This document shows, in pieces, positions 54,841 through 64,000 of a stretch of DNA of 64,000 nt. The notes beneath the pieces were generated by a model. It ran no database searches. It was not told the origin of the DNA and saw only the letters and a program-made list of their open reading frames with translations. Position 1 is the stretch's first letter. Each line of letters starts with the position of its first letter. The stretch comes from Panicum virgatum. Lineage: Eukaryota; Streptophyta; Magnoliopsida; Poales; Poaceae. The stretch is taken from positions 5,014,711-5,078,710 of the forward strand of contig NC_053141.1 of the NCBI RefSeq assembly GCF_016808335.1, in the 5' to 3' direction. Made by a program: the position numbers and the translations under genes.

Positions 54841-55370
54841 GAAACATTGTTTGCTTTAGAAATAATATACGTAGAGATAGAGATTTGTTCACACCTTGTT
54901 AATTTATTAATTTCCTGCCCCCTTATTTCAAAATAGCATAAAAACGAGAACCCTGAGGAGAGATTTGCAACAGTGCTAGAATTTCTCTGGGGCGAAAAGT
55001 TCAACCTTTTTTCTTGCATTGCAACCGTATGTCAGAGTATTCTTTTTCTACTGATGAATTTAAACGGCGTAGGGTTATCCGAAATGCAACTTTTTTTGTT
55101 TTTTGTTTTGAGGAAAATGGGAAATGCAAATCCCCACGATCACGCGCACGGAGACACGGCCGGCCCGGCCCAACACGGGTCCACCACGGCCCGGGACGAG
55201 ATTGGGCCACCGACACGCGGATCAACGCCTCCGGAGAGTCCCGGACCCACCTGTAAGGACCAATCCTGAGCAAAACCCTGGCCGCCTCCCTCACCTACCC
55301 CCAACCAGCCGCCGCCGCCGCCGCCCTCGCCGTCTCCCAACGAACCCACCCTTCCTCCGCCGCTGCAACC
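54841..55370 (+). promoter_or_regulatory. Promoter and leader of the tyrosyl-tRNA synthetase gene
   Basis: Contains GGCCCAAC at about 55166-55173 and TTGGGCCAC at about 55202-55210. These TGGGCC/GGCCCA 'site II' elements are common in plant promoters of translation and growth genes. The CCGCCGCCGCC-rich leader at 55300-55370 precedes the ATG. No clear TATA box, consistent with a housekeeping promoter. Confidence 0.6.
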
Positions 55371-58300
55371 ATGGACCCCACGCCGGCACCCGAGGCGGCG
55401 CCCGGCGCCTCCTCTTCCTCTTCCTCGGCCGCGAACGCCGCGGCCGCCGAGGACCTGGCGGGGGGCGTGGCAGCGATGACGCTGGAGGAGCGGTTCGCGA
55501 CGCTGCGGGGGATCGGGGAGGAGTGCATACAGGAGGACGAGCTCATGCGCCTGCTGCAGAACAAGCCCGTCCCCGTCTGCTACGACGGCTTCGAGCCCTC
55601 CGGGCGCATGCACATCGCTCAGGTTGGTTTTGGTTCGGGCCCATGGCACCTCTCGAGCTGCGACCTCTCTGGAGTAGTTGCTTCGAGGGCGCTTTACTTG
55701 CGACGATGATTTGACTGATTTTGCGGTAACTGGAACCTAGACTAGTTTTGCTCCAAGAATTTCCGAGGTAACGAGCAAGTGATTGACTTGGGTCGTATTT
55801 TTACCATCTACTCCCTCCGTTCCAAGTTATAGGTCGTTTTGGCTTGTGTAGTAGTAACTTGGAACGGAGGGAGTGGTAACTTGCATTCTCAGGTAGACAC
55901 CCAAGTCAATATCCACAATTTCTGAGGTAACGAACAAGTGATCACCTTGGGTGGTATTTTATCATCTAGTAACTTGCATTATCAGGTGCACCTAGTTAGA
56001 CACCCAAGTCAATATTCAGGATGGTACACCTTGACATAGTTGCTGTTTGCACTACTTATGAGCTCTATTGGCCCTCTAGATTTCCAATGAGCAGAAAAAC
56101 TAGTAGCAGTGTGATCAACTTGGGTGGTATTTTATTATCTAGTAACTTGCATTACCAGGTGAACCCACCCAAGTCAATATTTAGATGGTAGCACGTAGAC
56201 CTAGTTGCTGTTTGCATTACACATGTCCTCTATTGCCCCCTAGATTTCCAATGAGCAGAAAAACTAGGAGCAGTGTGGTTTAAAAAAAAATGAAACATTT
56301 AAGCCTGCAGGATTTGAATAAAGAGTTGGTTGTAATATATGTTATCATGTACCCTCAGGGCATTGTCAAAACCATCAACGTCAACAAGATGGTCAGGGCT
56401 GGATGCAAGGTGAAAATCTGGATCGCGGACTGGTTCGCACAGCTCAACAACAAGATGGGAGGAGACCTGAAGAAAATCCAGACAGTCGGGCGCTACATGA
56501 TAGAGATCTGGAAAGCGGCTGGGATGAACCTTGATGGCGTGGAGTTCCTTTGGTCTTCGGAAGAGATCAACAAGTGCGCACACGAGTACTGGCCACTTGT
56601 GATGGACATTGCTCGGAAAAACAATGTCAAAAGAATTACCAGGTAATCACTTGTTTAGATTGCGTTTTGCATTAAAAGTTGTTTTTCAACCTAAAAAATT
56701 TCAGCTTGGACATGGTATGGTTGCCTGTTTTTATATGCTTATAAAGTTTAAGTGATTCTATTCTTTTCCTTACTTGCAGATGCTGCCAAATTATGGGCAG
56801 AAGTGACCAGGAAGAATTGACTGCTGCCCAGATTTTCTACCCATGCATGCAATGTGCTGATATATTTTTCTTGAAGGCAAGTATTCCATTCTGACGGTAT
56901 TTACTTTATTGAATTCGATGGTGACAATTCATTTTTCTTATCCTTTTCCATTTGTAGGCTGACATATGCCAGCTGGGGATGGACCAAAGGAAAGTGAATA
57001 TGCTAGCTAGGGAGTACTGCGATGACATCAAAAGGAAGAACAAACCAATTATTCTGTCACATCGTATCCTGATCTTCATTTTTTCCTTCACATTCTTTGG
57101 ACAGATGTGCCTATAATAATGGAACTTGGAACAAGTGGTTATTCATTCCTGGGTTTGTATACCCGCAAAAAAAAATTCCTGGGTTTGTATGAATATGTGT
57201 TTTTCCCTTAACCTTAAATGCAGATATGCTCCCTGGTTTTAAAGAAGGCCAGGAGAAGATGTCAAAGAGTGATCCATCCTCCGCTATCTTTATGGAAGAT
57301 GACGAGGTATATTTTCTGATGATATGTTTTTCCTCATCAAACATTGTTTCGTTGCTTGCAAATGCTTGTGACACCTAATGATTTAGAAATATCAGCTTTA
57401 CCATGTTATAGACTTATCATATTAAATTGAGACCAACGCAAAATGCCTTTATGCATCAATGGTTGCTGAAGGAGGGGTGCAAGTGCAACCCTTTTGTTTG
57501 CATTGGTGAGTGGAGATGGTAGCATAGTGAAGGATGGCTACGATGTATAGGTTTTTGTTATATATTTACTATGCAGTGCAAAAGTTTGGACTTGGACAGG
57601 TGTATGCACCTGTTAGTATCTGGAAAAGCTGTCGTCACTGACTCCCTGTAGCCTTACGTGCTAATTTCTCATGTATTCAATTGACATATTCTTGTGAATG
57701 AATTAAATTCTTATTTGTATTTTTGTGCCTGTCCTTTGCCTGGATTGTTTCTTTGTGCTCATTATAGGTGCAGTACAGTCATCAGTCAAAATGACTCGGA
57801 CAAAATGCCCTCTTCTGCATTTATTTTTCTGTTGTGTCTCTATTTCATGCCTGGTGTCATTTATTTTAGTTAGCAATGTATCGTGGCATTATTCATCCAT
57901 GCAGACTCTTTGTTCTTTCCAAACTAATATAGTTTCATAACTAACTTCATTGTTGCAGGCCCAGGTTAATGTGAAGATAAAGCAAGCTTTCTGTCCACCC
58001 AAAATTGTTGAAGGAAATCCTTGTTTAGAGTACATTAAATACATTGTCTTTCCCTGGTTTGGAAAGTTTGAGGTCATCCGCAAGGAAAGCAATGGTGGCA
58101 ATAAGTAAGTTTCTTATTTCTGATGTGCCAAGATTCCATTTTCTTCCAATAATTTGACAGAATCAGAGAATTTATATAATTCTGACACCATTGTCTATAT
58201 TCATCTGCCACCTGAGCACATGCAATTAACTGTGCATCAATTAGGTTATTTGAACTTCTAGCATGAGATGGGGCTTATAAAGTGTTTGCTTCAAACAGGA

Positions 58301-59138
58301 CATTTTTAACCATGGATGAACTCATTTCTGATTATGAGAGTGGTGCTTTGCATCCTGCCGATGTTAAACCTGCACTGGCAAAAGCAATAAATGAAATATT
58401 GCAGGTAAAATTCTCTCTTCATTCAGCCTTCACCTTTTTCAGTAAATATGGTACAATCATTCTCTGGTCATAAACTTATATATGCTCAAGCTTCACCGAT
58501 TTCTAGTCTTTGTACTGTGTTGCCTGTGAAATTGTGATAGCTGCTATCCTGACAAAATGAATTGATGGACCATTTTTTTAATGCTACACCATTGGTCTTG
58601 TTTCTTGCCAATGCAATTTTGTATGAACTTGTCCATTATGAACCCATGGGGTGCACATTTATCCAGGAAGAAGTATCGTGCATTTTTCTCAGTGTTGATT
58701 CACATATTGGTTTTATCTTGGGTAGCGAAAATTGACTACTTTCCTTTTTCCAGCCTGTTCGTGATCACTTCAACAACAACAGCGAAGCCAAAGTTCTGCT
58801 TAACACTGTTAAGGTACATTTTGTGACACTTCCAAATAGTAGACCTCTAGCCGTTATCTGCTTACAATCTTTTGCCAGACACTTCTAAGAGAGCAGTGTG
58901 CGTCTGTGATTGACTTTATGAAGTCTATCGCTGATTTGTTTACATGTGCTATTACATTTGACTCGTTAGGCATACTATTGCATAGTTCTTCTAAGAGGGG
59001 GATAAACTTACTTGACTTGCAATTTCGTAACAGCTCTACATAAGATTCGTCTGTTGTATTTTATATCTTCCAACATTATTTGACTGACAAAATTGATCAG
59101 AACATTTATTTCTGCAGAAGTACAGAGTGACCAATTGA
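55371..59138 (+). CDS. TyrRS: Tyrosyl-tRNA synthetase, cytosolic type
   Basis: Nine exons: 55371-55622, 56359-56642, 56780-56876, 56958-57063, 57224-57306, 57959-58104, 58299-58404, 58754-58813, 59118-59138. They total 1155 bases and encode 384 residues. All phases agree. This class I enzyme charges tRNA-Tyr with tyrosine using ATP. Seen motifs: CYDGFEPSGRMHIAQG (HIGH-like signature at the end of exon 1), INVNKMVRAGCKVKIWIADW, and EKMSKSDPSSA (the KMSKS loop, exon 5). The length and lack of a plastid transit peptide fit the cytosolic eukaryotic/archaeal-type enzyme; the first 35 residues are Ala/Ser-rich. Intron 3 starts GCAAGT, a GC-AG intron. Intron 1 holds a Stowaway MITE and a repeated segment. 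No disruption was found. Confidence 0.95.
55745..56285 (+). repeat. Three-copy tandem duplication in TyrRS intron 1
   Basis: The block CTTGGGT(C/G)GTATTTT...ATCTAGTAACTTGCAT...ACACCCAAGTCAATAT recurs at about 55788-55914 (with the MITE), 55948-56012 and 56124-56180. Copies 2 and 3 also share TTTCCAATGAGCAGAAAAAC (56079 and 56247). It lies wholly within intron 1. Confidence 0.8.
55811..55873. mobile_element. Stowaway MITE (63 bp) in TyrRS intron 1
   Basis: Perfect-looking inverted ends CTCCCTCCGTTCCAAG and CTTGGAACGGAGGGAG, the signature of Stowaway (Tc1/mariner) MITEs, flanked by TA and TG (TA duplication with one change). It lies in one copy of the intronic repeat and is absent from the others. 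Confidence 0.9.
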
Positions 59139-60336
59139 GCGGCGTACACTTCGCAAGGCGAATTTCACCCTTTGCAATTTTTGAATGCTGATCTATTTAC
59201 TGAAAGCCACTGGACTCTTTGGTGTTGCTCAGTGTACAATCTCAGATACAGGCACTAATATGGTCGCGGTGGCCTTGTCTTAAGATGGACATAGTAGCAA
59301 TATTTAATTTTGTATTGGGCATATGATACTGAAGTTTACCCTTCGAGAAATGAGTTTTGTTATTCTCTCACATGACTCAATGTTGAAAGTACAAGCGATA
59401 GTTACAAGCGATAGCTGCACAGGAAAGTTTACTTGTTGATGACTTGATGTGCATCACGAGGCCCAATCCATACAGCAATGCATCGGTTAACGGATGTTGC
59501 TCGCCCCTGTCAAACAAAATCAGTGTAGCCAGTTGAGACCTGTGTTAGTTTATATAGTTTAAAAGAGCCGCTTTGTTCATTTACAACCTTGAAAGTTTAC
59601 TTGTTTGACGACTTGATGTGCATCACGAGGCCTGCCCAATCCAAACAGCAATGTTTAAGTGCGTATCATCTGGTGCAGCAGTTTCTAGAAATTTACATTA
59701 ATGTTTTTTTAAACAAGCACAATAATGTTTGACTTTATAAGTGTCTCACTATTTTTTAGTTATAAGATAAAGTTGGTAGATCTTGCGACGGATGAAGTCG
59801 TTACAGGTGTGTGAGCATATGCACCTGTCTATGAAAAAAAAATAGCCCCTTGAGCGCATTGGTCTAATTTTGCACACTACTAAAAGTTCATCTTAAGTTC
59901 TTAACTGTCTAAAACTAAAATCATGCCTACGGGATTAATTGATTGAACGACCTATAGGAAAATGGGTGGCGCAATCTTATGCTAAGCAATCTTGCATTAG
60001 TCAGTGGCAATGGTTCACAGTAGCCTGCATTGATTCTTTAGTAACTGGTTTGACTTTTTTGTAAAAAAAAAGTTAGCTAGATAGTCAACTCCTTAGCGGT
60101 GTACTTGTTCTCGATGTAATGGTTTAGACTTGAGAATACAAAACTAGTAACTCCTTGGTAATAGAGAATATATCAGGTGCAAACCAACTCATTGATTCAT
60201 GGAGAGGTTGATTTGCACCTGATACGTTCCCTTGATAATATGCTGTTGAGCAGCCTTGCAAAAGTTTATTATGATGGTCCAAAAACTAAGATCTTGCCAA
60301 AGACATTCCTCAATATATTTTCATCGTTAGTCAAAA
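59139..60336. other. TyrRS 3' untranslated region and intergenic stretch with a local duplication
   Basis: The 3' untranslated region runs to somewhere near 59340. GAAAGTTTACTTGTTGATGA-like sequence with CTTGATGTGCATCACGAGGC occurs at 59423-59484 and again at 59590-59655, a duplication about 168 bp apart. No gene recognised between 59660 and 60336. Confidence 0.45.
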
Positions 60337-60935
60337 CACTACTACAGATCGGGCCATTTGTTCCGGTTCCAAAGGGCCATTTGTCCCGGTTTTGGAACCG
60401 GGATTCGGTTGCCGGGACAAAAGCTCCCGGGTGGTAGAACCGGGACAAAATGTCCCTCACGCTAAAAATTTTTTGCGCCCTACGGGATTCGAACCCAAGA
60501 CCTATTGCCTGGCGTATGACTTTCTTGTCAACTCACCTAAGTAGTACATGTAACTCAGTAAAGAATAACTTCCTTTTGAACTATCACGTGAAGGGGCATT
60601 TTGTCCGGGTTGGTAACACCAACCGGGACAAAAGGGTCCTTTAGTTCGGGTTGGTGCCACCAACCGGGACAAAAGGATCACCCTTTAGTCCGGGTTGGTG
60701 TTACCAACTAGGACAAAAGGGTTGGGCCTTTTTATCCCGGGTGGAGCCACCAACAGGGACAAAAGAGGGTCCTTTTTGTCCCGATTGGTGCCTCCAACCG
60801 GGACAAAAGACCTCTGCCCCCCTCCCCCCGCTGGCCCGGCTAGCCGTTGGACCCGGGACAAAAGCCACCTTTTGTCCCGGGCCCAAAGGCAGCCGGGACA
60901 AATGGCCTGGAACAAAAGCCTGTTCTGTAAGAGTG
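60337..60935. mobile_element. Small nonautonomous CACTA element, 599 bp
   Basis: Starts CACTACTACAGATCGGGC and ends GCCTGTTCTGTAAGAGTG, imperfect CACTA-type inverted ends. Flanks AAA (60334-60336) and AGA (60936-60938) are a possible 3-bp duplication with one change. Subterminal parts carry about a dozen CCGGGACAAA/TTTGTCCCGG motifs in both orientations. No transposase; it would depend on one encoded elsewhere. It contains a tRNA-like module at 60468-60545. Confidence 0.85.
60468..60545 (-). other. tRNA-like module inside the small CACTA
   Basis: The minus strand has GGTTCGAATCC (60495 to 60485, a perfect B-box) about 32 bases after TAGGTGAGTTGA (60539 to 60528, a weaker A-box). The arrangement matches the module at 27440-27516 in the large CACTA, though the elements belong to different families. 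A complete cloverleaf was not demonstrated. Confidence 0.5.
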
Positions 60936-61696
60936 AGAGCATCTTAATGGAAAATAGACCGTATAAACAATACTGGCTAAGCACACTAAAAAAACACATG
61001 TTTTTCCTTCCTCTATGAAAAATGTACGAAGGCATGTCAGGAAAAATAAAAAGAAGCACGTTTTCGCTGAGTAGGCATTTGTTGCTCGTTTTCAGACAAA
61101 GAAAGGCAACCTCAGGCCAGGGGATCGCAACAACTATAAAAATTGAGAATTTTTACAATAATTGAAAAAAATAAGAGTAGTCCATCTAATAGAATCGTAC
61201 GACGGTCAAGGTAGAAAGTACCTGAAAGTATCTAGACTAAAATACCTAGTAGTACCAAAATATGGGACCAATTACCAAAAAGAGTGGAACTGAATACTAA
61301 TTTTGTTTTTGTAAATACCTTCATAGATCAACGGTCAGAAAAAAATTCGAGGCAAAATACCTGAAAGTACCCATTGGTACTTTACAGTCATTGTAAAGGA
61401 GCTCAAAATTAAATTGGTGCTAATCTTTATCCTTGTTATTTCCGATTTGAGGATAAGTGATGACATATCTTATTAAAAGCATATGTGGATTTTTAGTACT
61501 ATCTCCATCTCATGCAAAGCGCAATCCTAATTTTTTTAGGCATATAAGGTGTTCAGTTTCCATAGAGTTAGTTACAATATGCAGATAATTAATTCCTAGT
61601 GGATATATTGAAAGGATAAGGCAGTTAGTTATTGCTAGAATTGCACTTTTTTCTAGTTTTTTTAATCTCAAAATTGCACTCTTCATTGGTCTGTCA
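60936..61696. other. AT-rich intergenic sequence
   Basis: No gene recognised. GGAAAATAGACCGTATAAACA at about 60949 resembles the start of the repeat units at 61697 and 62139, so an older third copy may begin here. Confidence 0.4.
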
Positions 61697-62568
61697 TGAA
61701 CATTCTTTAGAAAATAGACTGTAAATACCTACATTATATATATACATCAAAATCATGTTTATGTTTTTGTTGCGAAGTGTCTATTTTTTATTTGAATTGA
61801 AAAGATAATCAAGCAAACTAACTTGTCGTAACGGATCTAAATTTAGATCATGCTAGTCTATGTTCTTCGTTGTTCTAATTAACTGATAACATATGACAAA
61901 AAAACCCGTTGATTTTTTACTGGTGCTTAATTTTTAGGTAAACTGAGATACTCATATCAAATTAGTCTTTTTACACTTGTAATTCTTAACCAAAGTTAGA
62001 GTGATGCCTTGTATATAGTGTAATGCGAAAAAAGAATGCCCAAGAAAGGATTTCTTTGCAGAAGTCCATCCTAGTTGTAAAAAAATTAAAATTATGTGCC
62101 AAGATTTGTCAAATCATTATCATTACTAAGACCATCAAGAACATTCTTTACAAAATAGACCGTAAAAACACTAAGCTATATTGTCTATACATTAAAGATC
62201 ATATTTTTATTTGAAGTGAAAAGACAAGCAAGCACATTAATATGTTGTAACGGCTCTAAATTAAATTCATGCTGGCCTATATCCTTGTTGATTCTAGTTG
62301 ACTGATAAGGTATCCAGAGAAAAACTTGCATCAATTCTTAGTAGTGCGTAATTTTTAGATAAAATGAGATACTCATACCAAATTAGACTCTTTTTGCGGC
62401 ATGTAATTGTTAACCAAATAATGCCTTGCTCTGAATTTAATGCGTAAAAAGAATACAAAAGTAAGGGTTTCTTTGCATAAGTCCATTCTAGTTGTAAAAA
62501 ATTACACCGCCAAGAATTGTCAAAAATGCTGTTACATTTCTTAAGACTGTCCAGAAAATAAAAGTTGT
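61697..62568 (+). repeat. Diverged ~440-bp tandem duplication
   Basis: Unit 1 (61697-62138) and unit 2 (62139-62568) share, in order, GAACATTCTTTA(G/C)AAAATAGAC, a TATTTGAA(T/G)TGAAAAGA block, TTGT(C/T)GTAACGG, TTTTTAG(G/A)TAAA(C/A)TGAGATAC, and GATTTCTTTGCAGAAGTCC-type sequence. Both are AT-rich and noncoding. The origin is unknown. Confidence 0.8.
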
Positions 62569-62736
62569 GTATATTCTCTAAGAAGGGTTTTCATTGAACT
62601 TAAATGTGAAATCATCTTGTATCCCTCTGATGTAACTGCACCAGAATTGAAGTGGTAAATCTTGATTCTCACTAGTTCTCTCGTATCTATCCGATGTACG
62701 GCTCAAAAATTAAACTTATGGTAATCTTGATCCTTA

Positions 62737-63079
62737 GGGTGCGTTTAGTTCCCAAAAGTTTTCACCTCGAAATTTATGACTTTCCCTTTGGACACATGCA
62801 TGGAGCACTAAATGTAATTAAATAACAAAACTAATTACACAGTTTGGATGTACACGACGAGACGAATCTTTTGAGCATAATTAGTGCATGATTAGCCATA
62901 AGTGATACAGTAACCACATGTGCTAATGATGCGGTCAAAGGCCTCAAAAGATTCGTCTCGCGGTTCCCAAGTGAGTTCTGAAATTAGTTTTTTAATTAGT
63001 GTCCGAAAAACCCTCCTACATTTGGTCAAATCGTTGACGTGACACCTAAATTTTTTTTGTTTGGGAACTAAACGACCCC
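62737..63079. mobile_element. Tourist/PIF-Harbinger MITE, 343 bp
   Basis: Inverted ends GGGTGCGTTTAGTTCCCAAA and TTTGGGAACTAAACGACCCC, flanked by perfect TTA duplications (62734-62736 and 63080-63082), the target preference of PIF/Harbinger. Internal ACTAATTACACAGTTTGGAT and GACGAATCTTTTGAGCATAA are hallmarks of a very abundant grass MITE family. A short insertion-like segment (62945-63030) includes an inverted AGATTCGTCTCGCGG. It lies about 300 bp upstream of the MYB-related gene. Confidence 0.9.
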
Positions 63080-63224
63080 TTACTATTTTGGGTAGAGTGA
63101 CTAACATATTTCAAGGCACATATTTGCAAAAATAAATTTATGAAATAAACATGTTGACTTGTAGAGATTGAAATTTGGAACTGGAAATGAAAACCCGATA
63201 CGTGAAGGACCATTATGCTAAAAT

Positions 63225-63380
63225 TAAGGGGGGAGAGAGAGAGAAAGAGAGAGAGGACAGACAGAAGAAAAACCGTGCCCGATAATTAACCAGCGCTGTC
63301 TGTATTCACCCCCTCCGAACGCCTCCCAATAAAAACGCCACCGCCCCACTCACCGCCGTCACCGGAGCCCGGCCGCCGGG
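63225..63380 (+). promoter_or_regulatory. GAGA-rich core promoter and leader of the MYB-related gene
   Basis: GGGGGGAGAGAGAGAGAAAG at 63228-63247 and further GA repeats to about 63256 form a GAGA-type element. The C-rich leader (63307-63380) leads to the ATG at 63381. CAATAAAAACGCC at 63327-63339 is only a weak TATA-like match. Confidence 0.5.
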
Positions 63381-63681
63381 ATGCCTCAAGATTCGCGCCC
63401 AGCGGGGATGCGCCTCTTCGGCGTCACCATCGCGCCGGTGCCACCGCCGGCACCCGAGGCGGATCCGCCGGACCGGGATCCGAGCCCCAACCCGCCCGTG
63501 GCGGTCAGGGAGGACGTGATGCGCAAGTGCAAGAGCATGGGCAACCTCGCCGCCCTTGGCGCTGCCGCGGACGGCGGAGGAGCCGGCGCTGACGGTGGAG
63601 GTGCCGGCGACGGGTACCTCTCCGATGGCGGGCTGATGCAGTCGTCCGGGAAGCGGCGGAGGGCGCAGGAGAGGAAGAAAG
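63381..63681 (+). CDS. MYB-related (single-repeat type) transcription factor, first exon
   Basis: Starts MPQDSRPAGMRLFGVTIAPV. It contains the LFGV segment, a conserved CKSMGNLA motif and a C-terminal GYLSDGGL followed by KRRRAQERKK. In plant MYB-related proteins of the I-box-binding-like/MYBS3-KUA1 group, this tail runs directly into GVPWTEEEHR, the start of the MYB repeat. The exon ends at 63681 before a GTGCCG donor and should continue beyond the window. These proteins bind DNA in the nucleus and act in sugar, hormone and growth responses; a specific role is not inferred. A Gly/Ala/Asp-rich low-complexity run separates the two conserved motifs. The zinc-knuckle CX2CX4HX4C seen in some relatives is not present. 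Confidence 0.75.
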
Positions 63682-64000
63682 GTGCCGCCTTTTGCTCTTT
63701 TCTTTTGTCTAGATAAAATCTTCCATTTGATGCTGAAATGTGTACAAATACGCAAAGATCTGATGAGCAATAGTCCCATTTCCGCGGTAGGAATGTTTAT
63801 TTTGGTCCTAGTGTGTTTGGAACTAGGGAGGTGCCGCACTTGTGAGTTTTTTATACGCAGAAATGCTATTCTATGCATGCTTTAGAGATAGTATAAGTGT
63901 TTTCGAGTATTGGTTTATTTTTCATTGTACAAGTGATTGGTTTATGTGGATGGAGCTCTAGATTTATTAAAAGCATAAATCTTTTTTCCTTTCCTAGTAT
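63682..64000 (+). other. First intron of the MYB-related gene (to window end)
   Basis: Begins at the GTGCCG donor. AT-rich, with no acceptor plus MYB-repeat coding before the window ends. Confidence 0.55.

Noticed and set aside
54270..54902. Plus-strand Arg/Pro-rich frame of 210 codons
   Set aside because: Compositional effect of a GC-rich retroposon body; overlapping frames on both strands are equally open.

Overview
The window is nuclear DNA of a grass (Poaceae), probably a panicoid; the species cannot be fixed. Reasons: intron-containing plant genes with GC-rich first exons, and grass-typical repeats (Tat-lineage Ty3/gypsy, Ty1/copia, CACTA, L1-type LINEs, Cassandra, a SMART-like TRIM, Tourist, Stowaway and MULE MITEs, a Helitron end). 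Most of the 64 kb is transposable-element DNA, much of it nested and broken by stops, frameshifts or truncation.

Layout. 1-8763: a Tat-type gypsy element on the minus strand (gag and pol broken, antisense extra ORF, one LTR; the other LTR lies outside the window). 8764-10225: a decayed zinc-knuckle ORF ending in a LINE-like 3' end and poly(A). 10249-13228: one TTL-like TPR exon, a long-TIR MITE, and a two-exon degenerate kinase/KEN-like gene. 13440-15670: 5'-truncated LINE. 15932-18840: a solo LTR holding a second solo LTR. 18877 to about 20.1 kb: probable Helitron on the minus strand. 20447-33998: a decayed copia element split inside its reverse transcriptase by an 11.9-kb CACTA transposon (20702-32598). 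The CACTA carries a TNP2-like transposase, a second gene with a Ulp1-like cysteine protease domain, a tRNA-like module, a palindromic motif array with about 20.5-bp period, and a further solo LTR. 34275-39600: two minus-strand LINE remnants, the second interrupted by a solo LTR. 39998-40327: a 330-bp TRIM with perfect 5-bp target duplications. 42158-42835: a broken minus-strand NIP aquaporin. 43500-49256: a complete but defective copia element with 335-bp LTRs. 50409-50580: Cassandra LTR fragment. 51102-51623: MULE-type foldback MITE.

Host genes are concentrated at the right side: an apparently intact NIP-type aquaporin (52008-53079, 3 exons), a complete cytosolic-type tyrosyl-tRNA synthetase (55371-59138, 9 exons, one GC-AG intron), and the first exon of an MYB-related (single-repeat type) transcription factor (63381-63681, running off the window). 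These genes have no evident pathway link. The broken and intact NIP copies, about 10 kb apart in opposite orientation, suggest an old local inverted duplication later split by element insertions. Coordinates of exons, LTR ends and target duplications were read by eye; family names come from recognised motifs, not from database searches.
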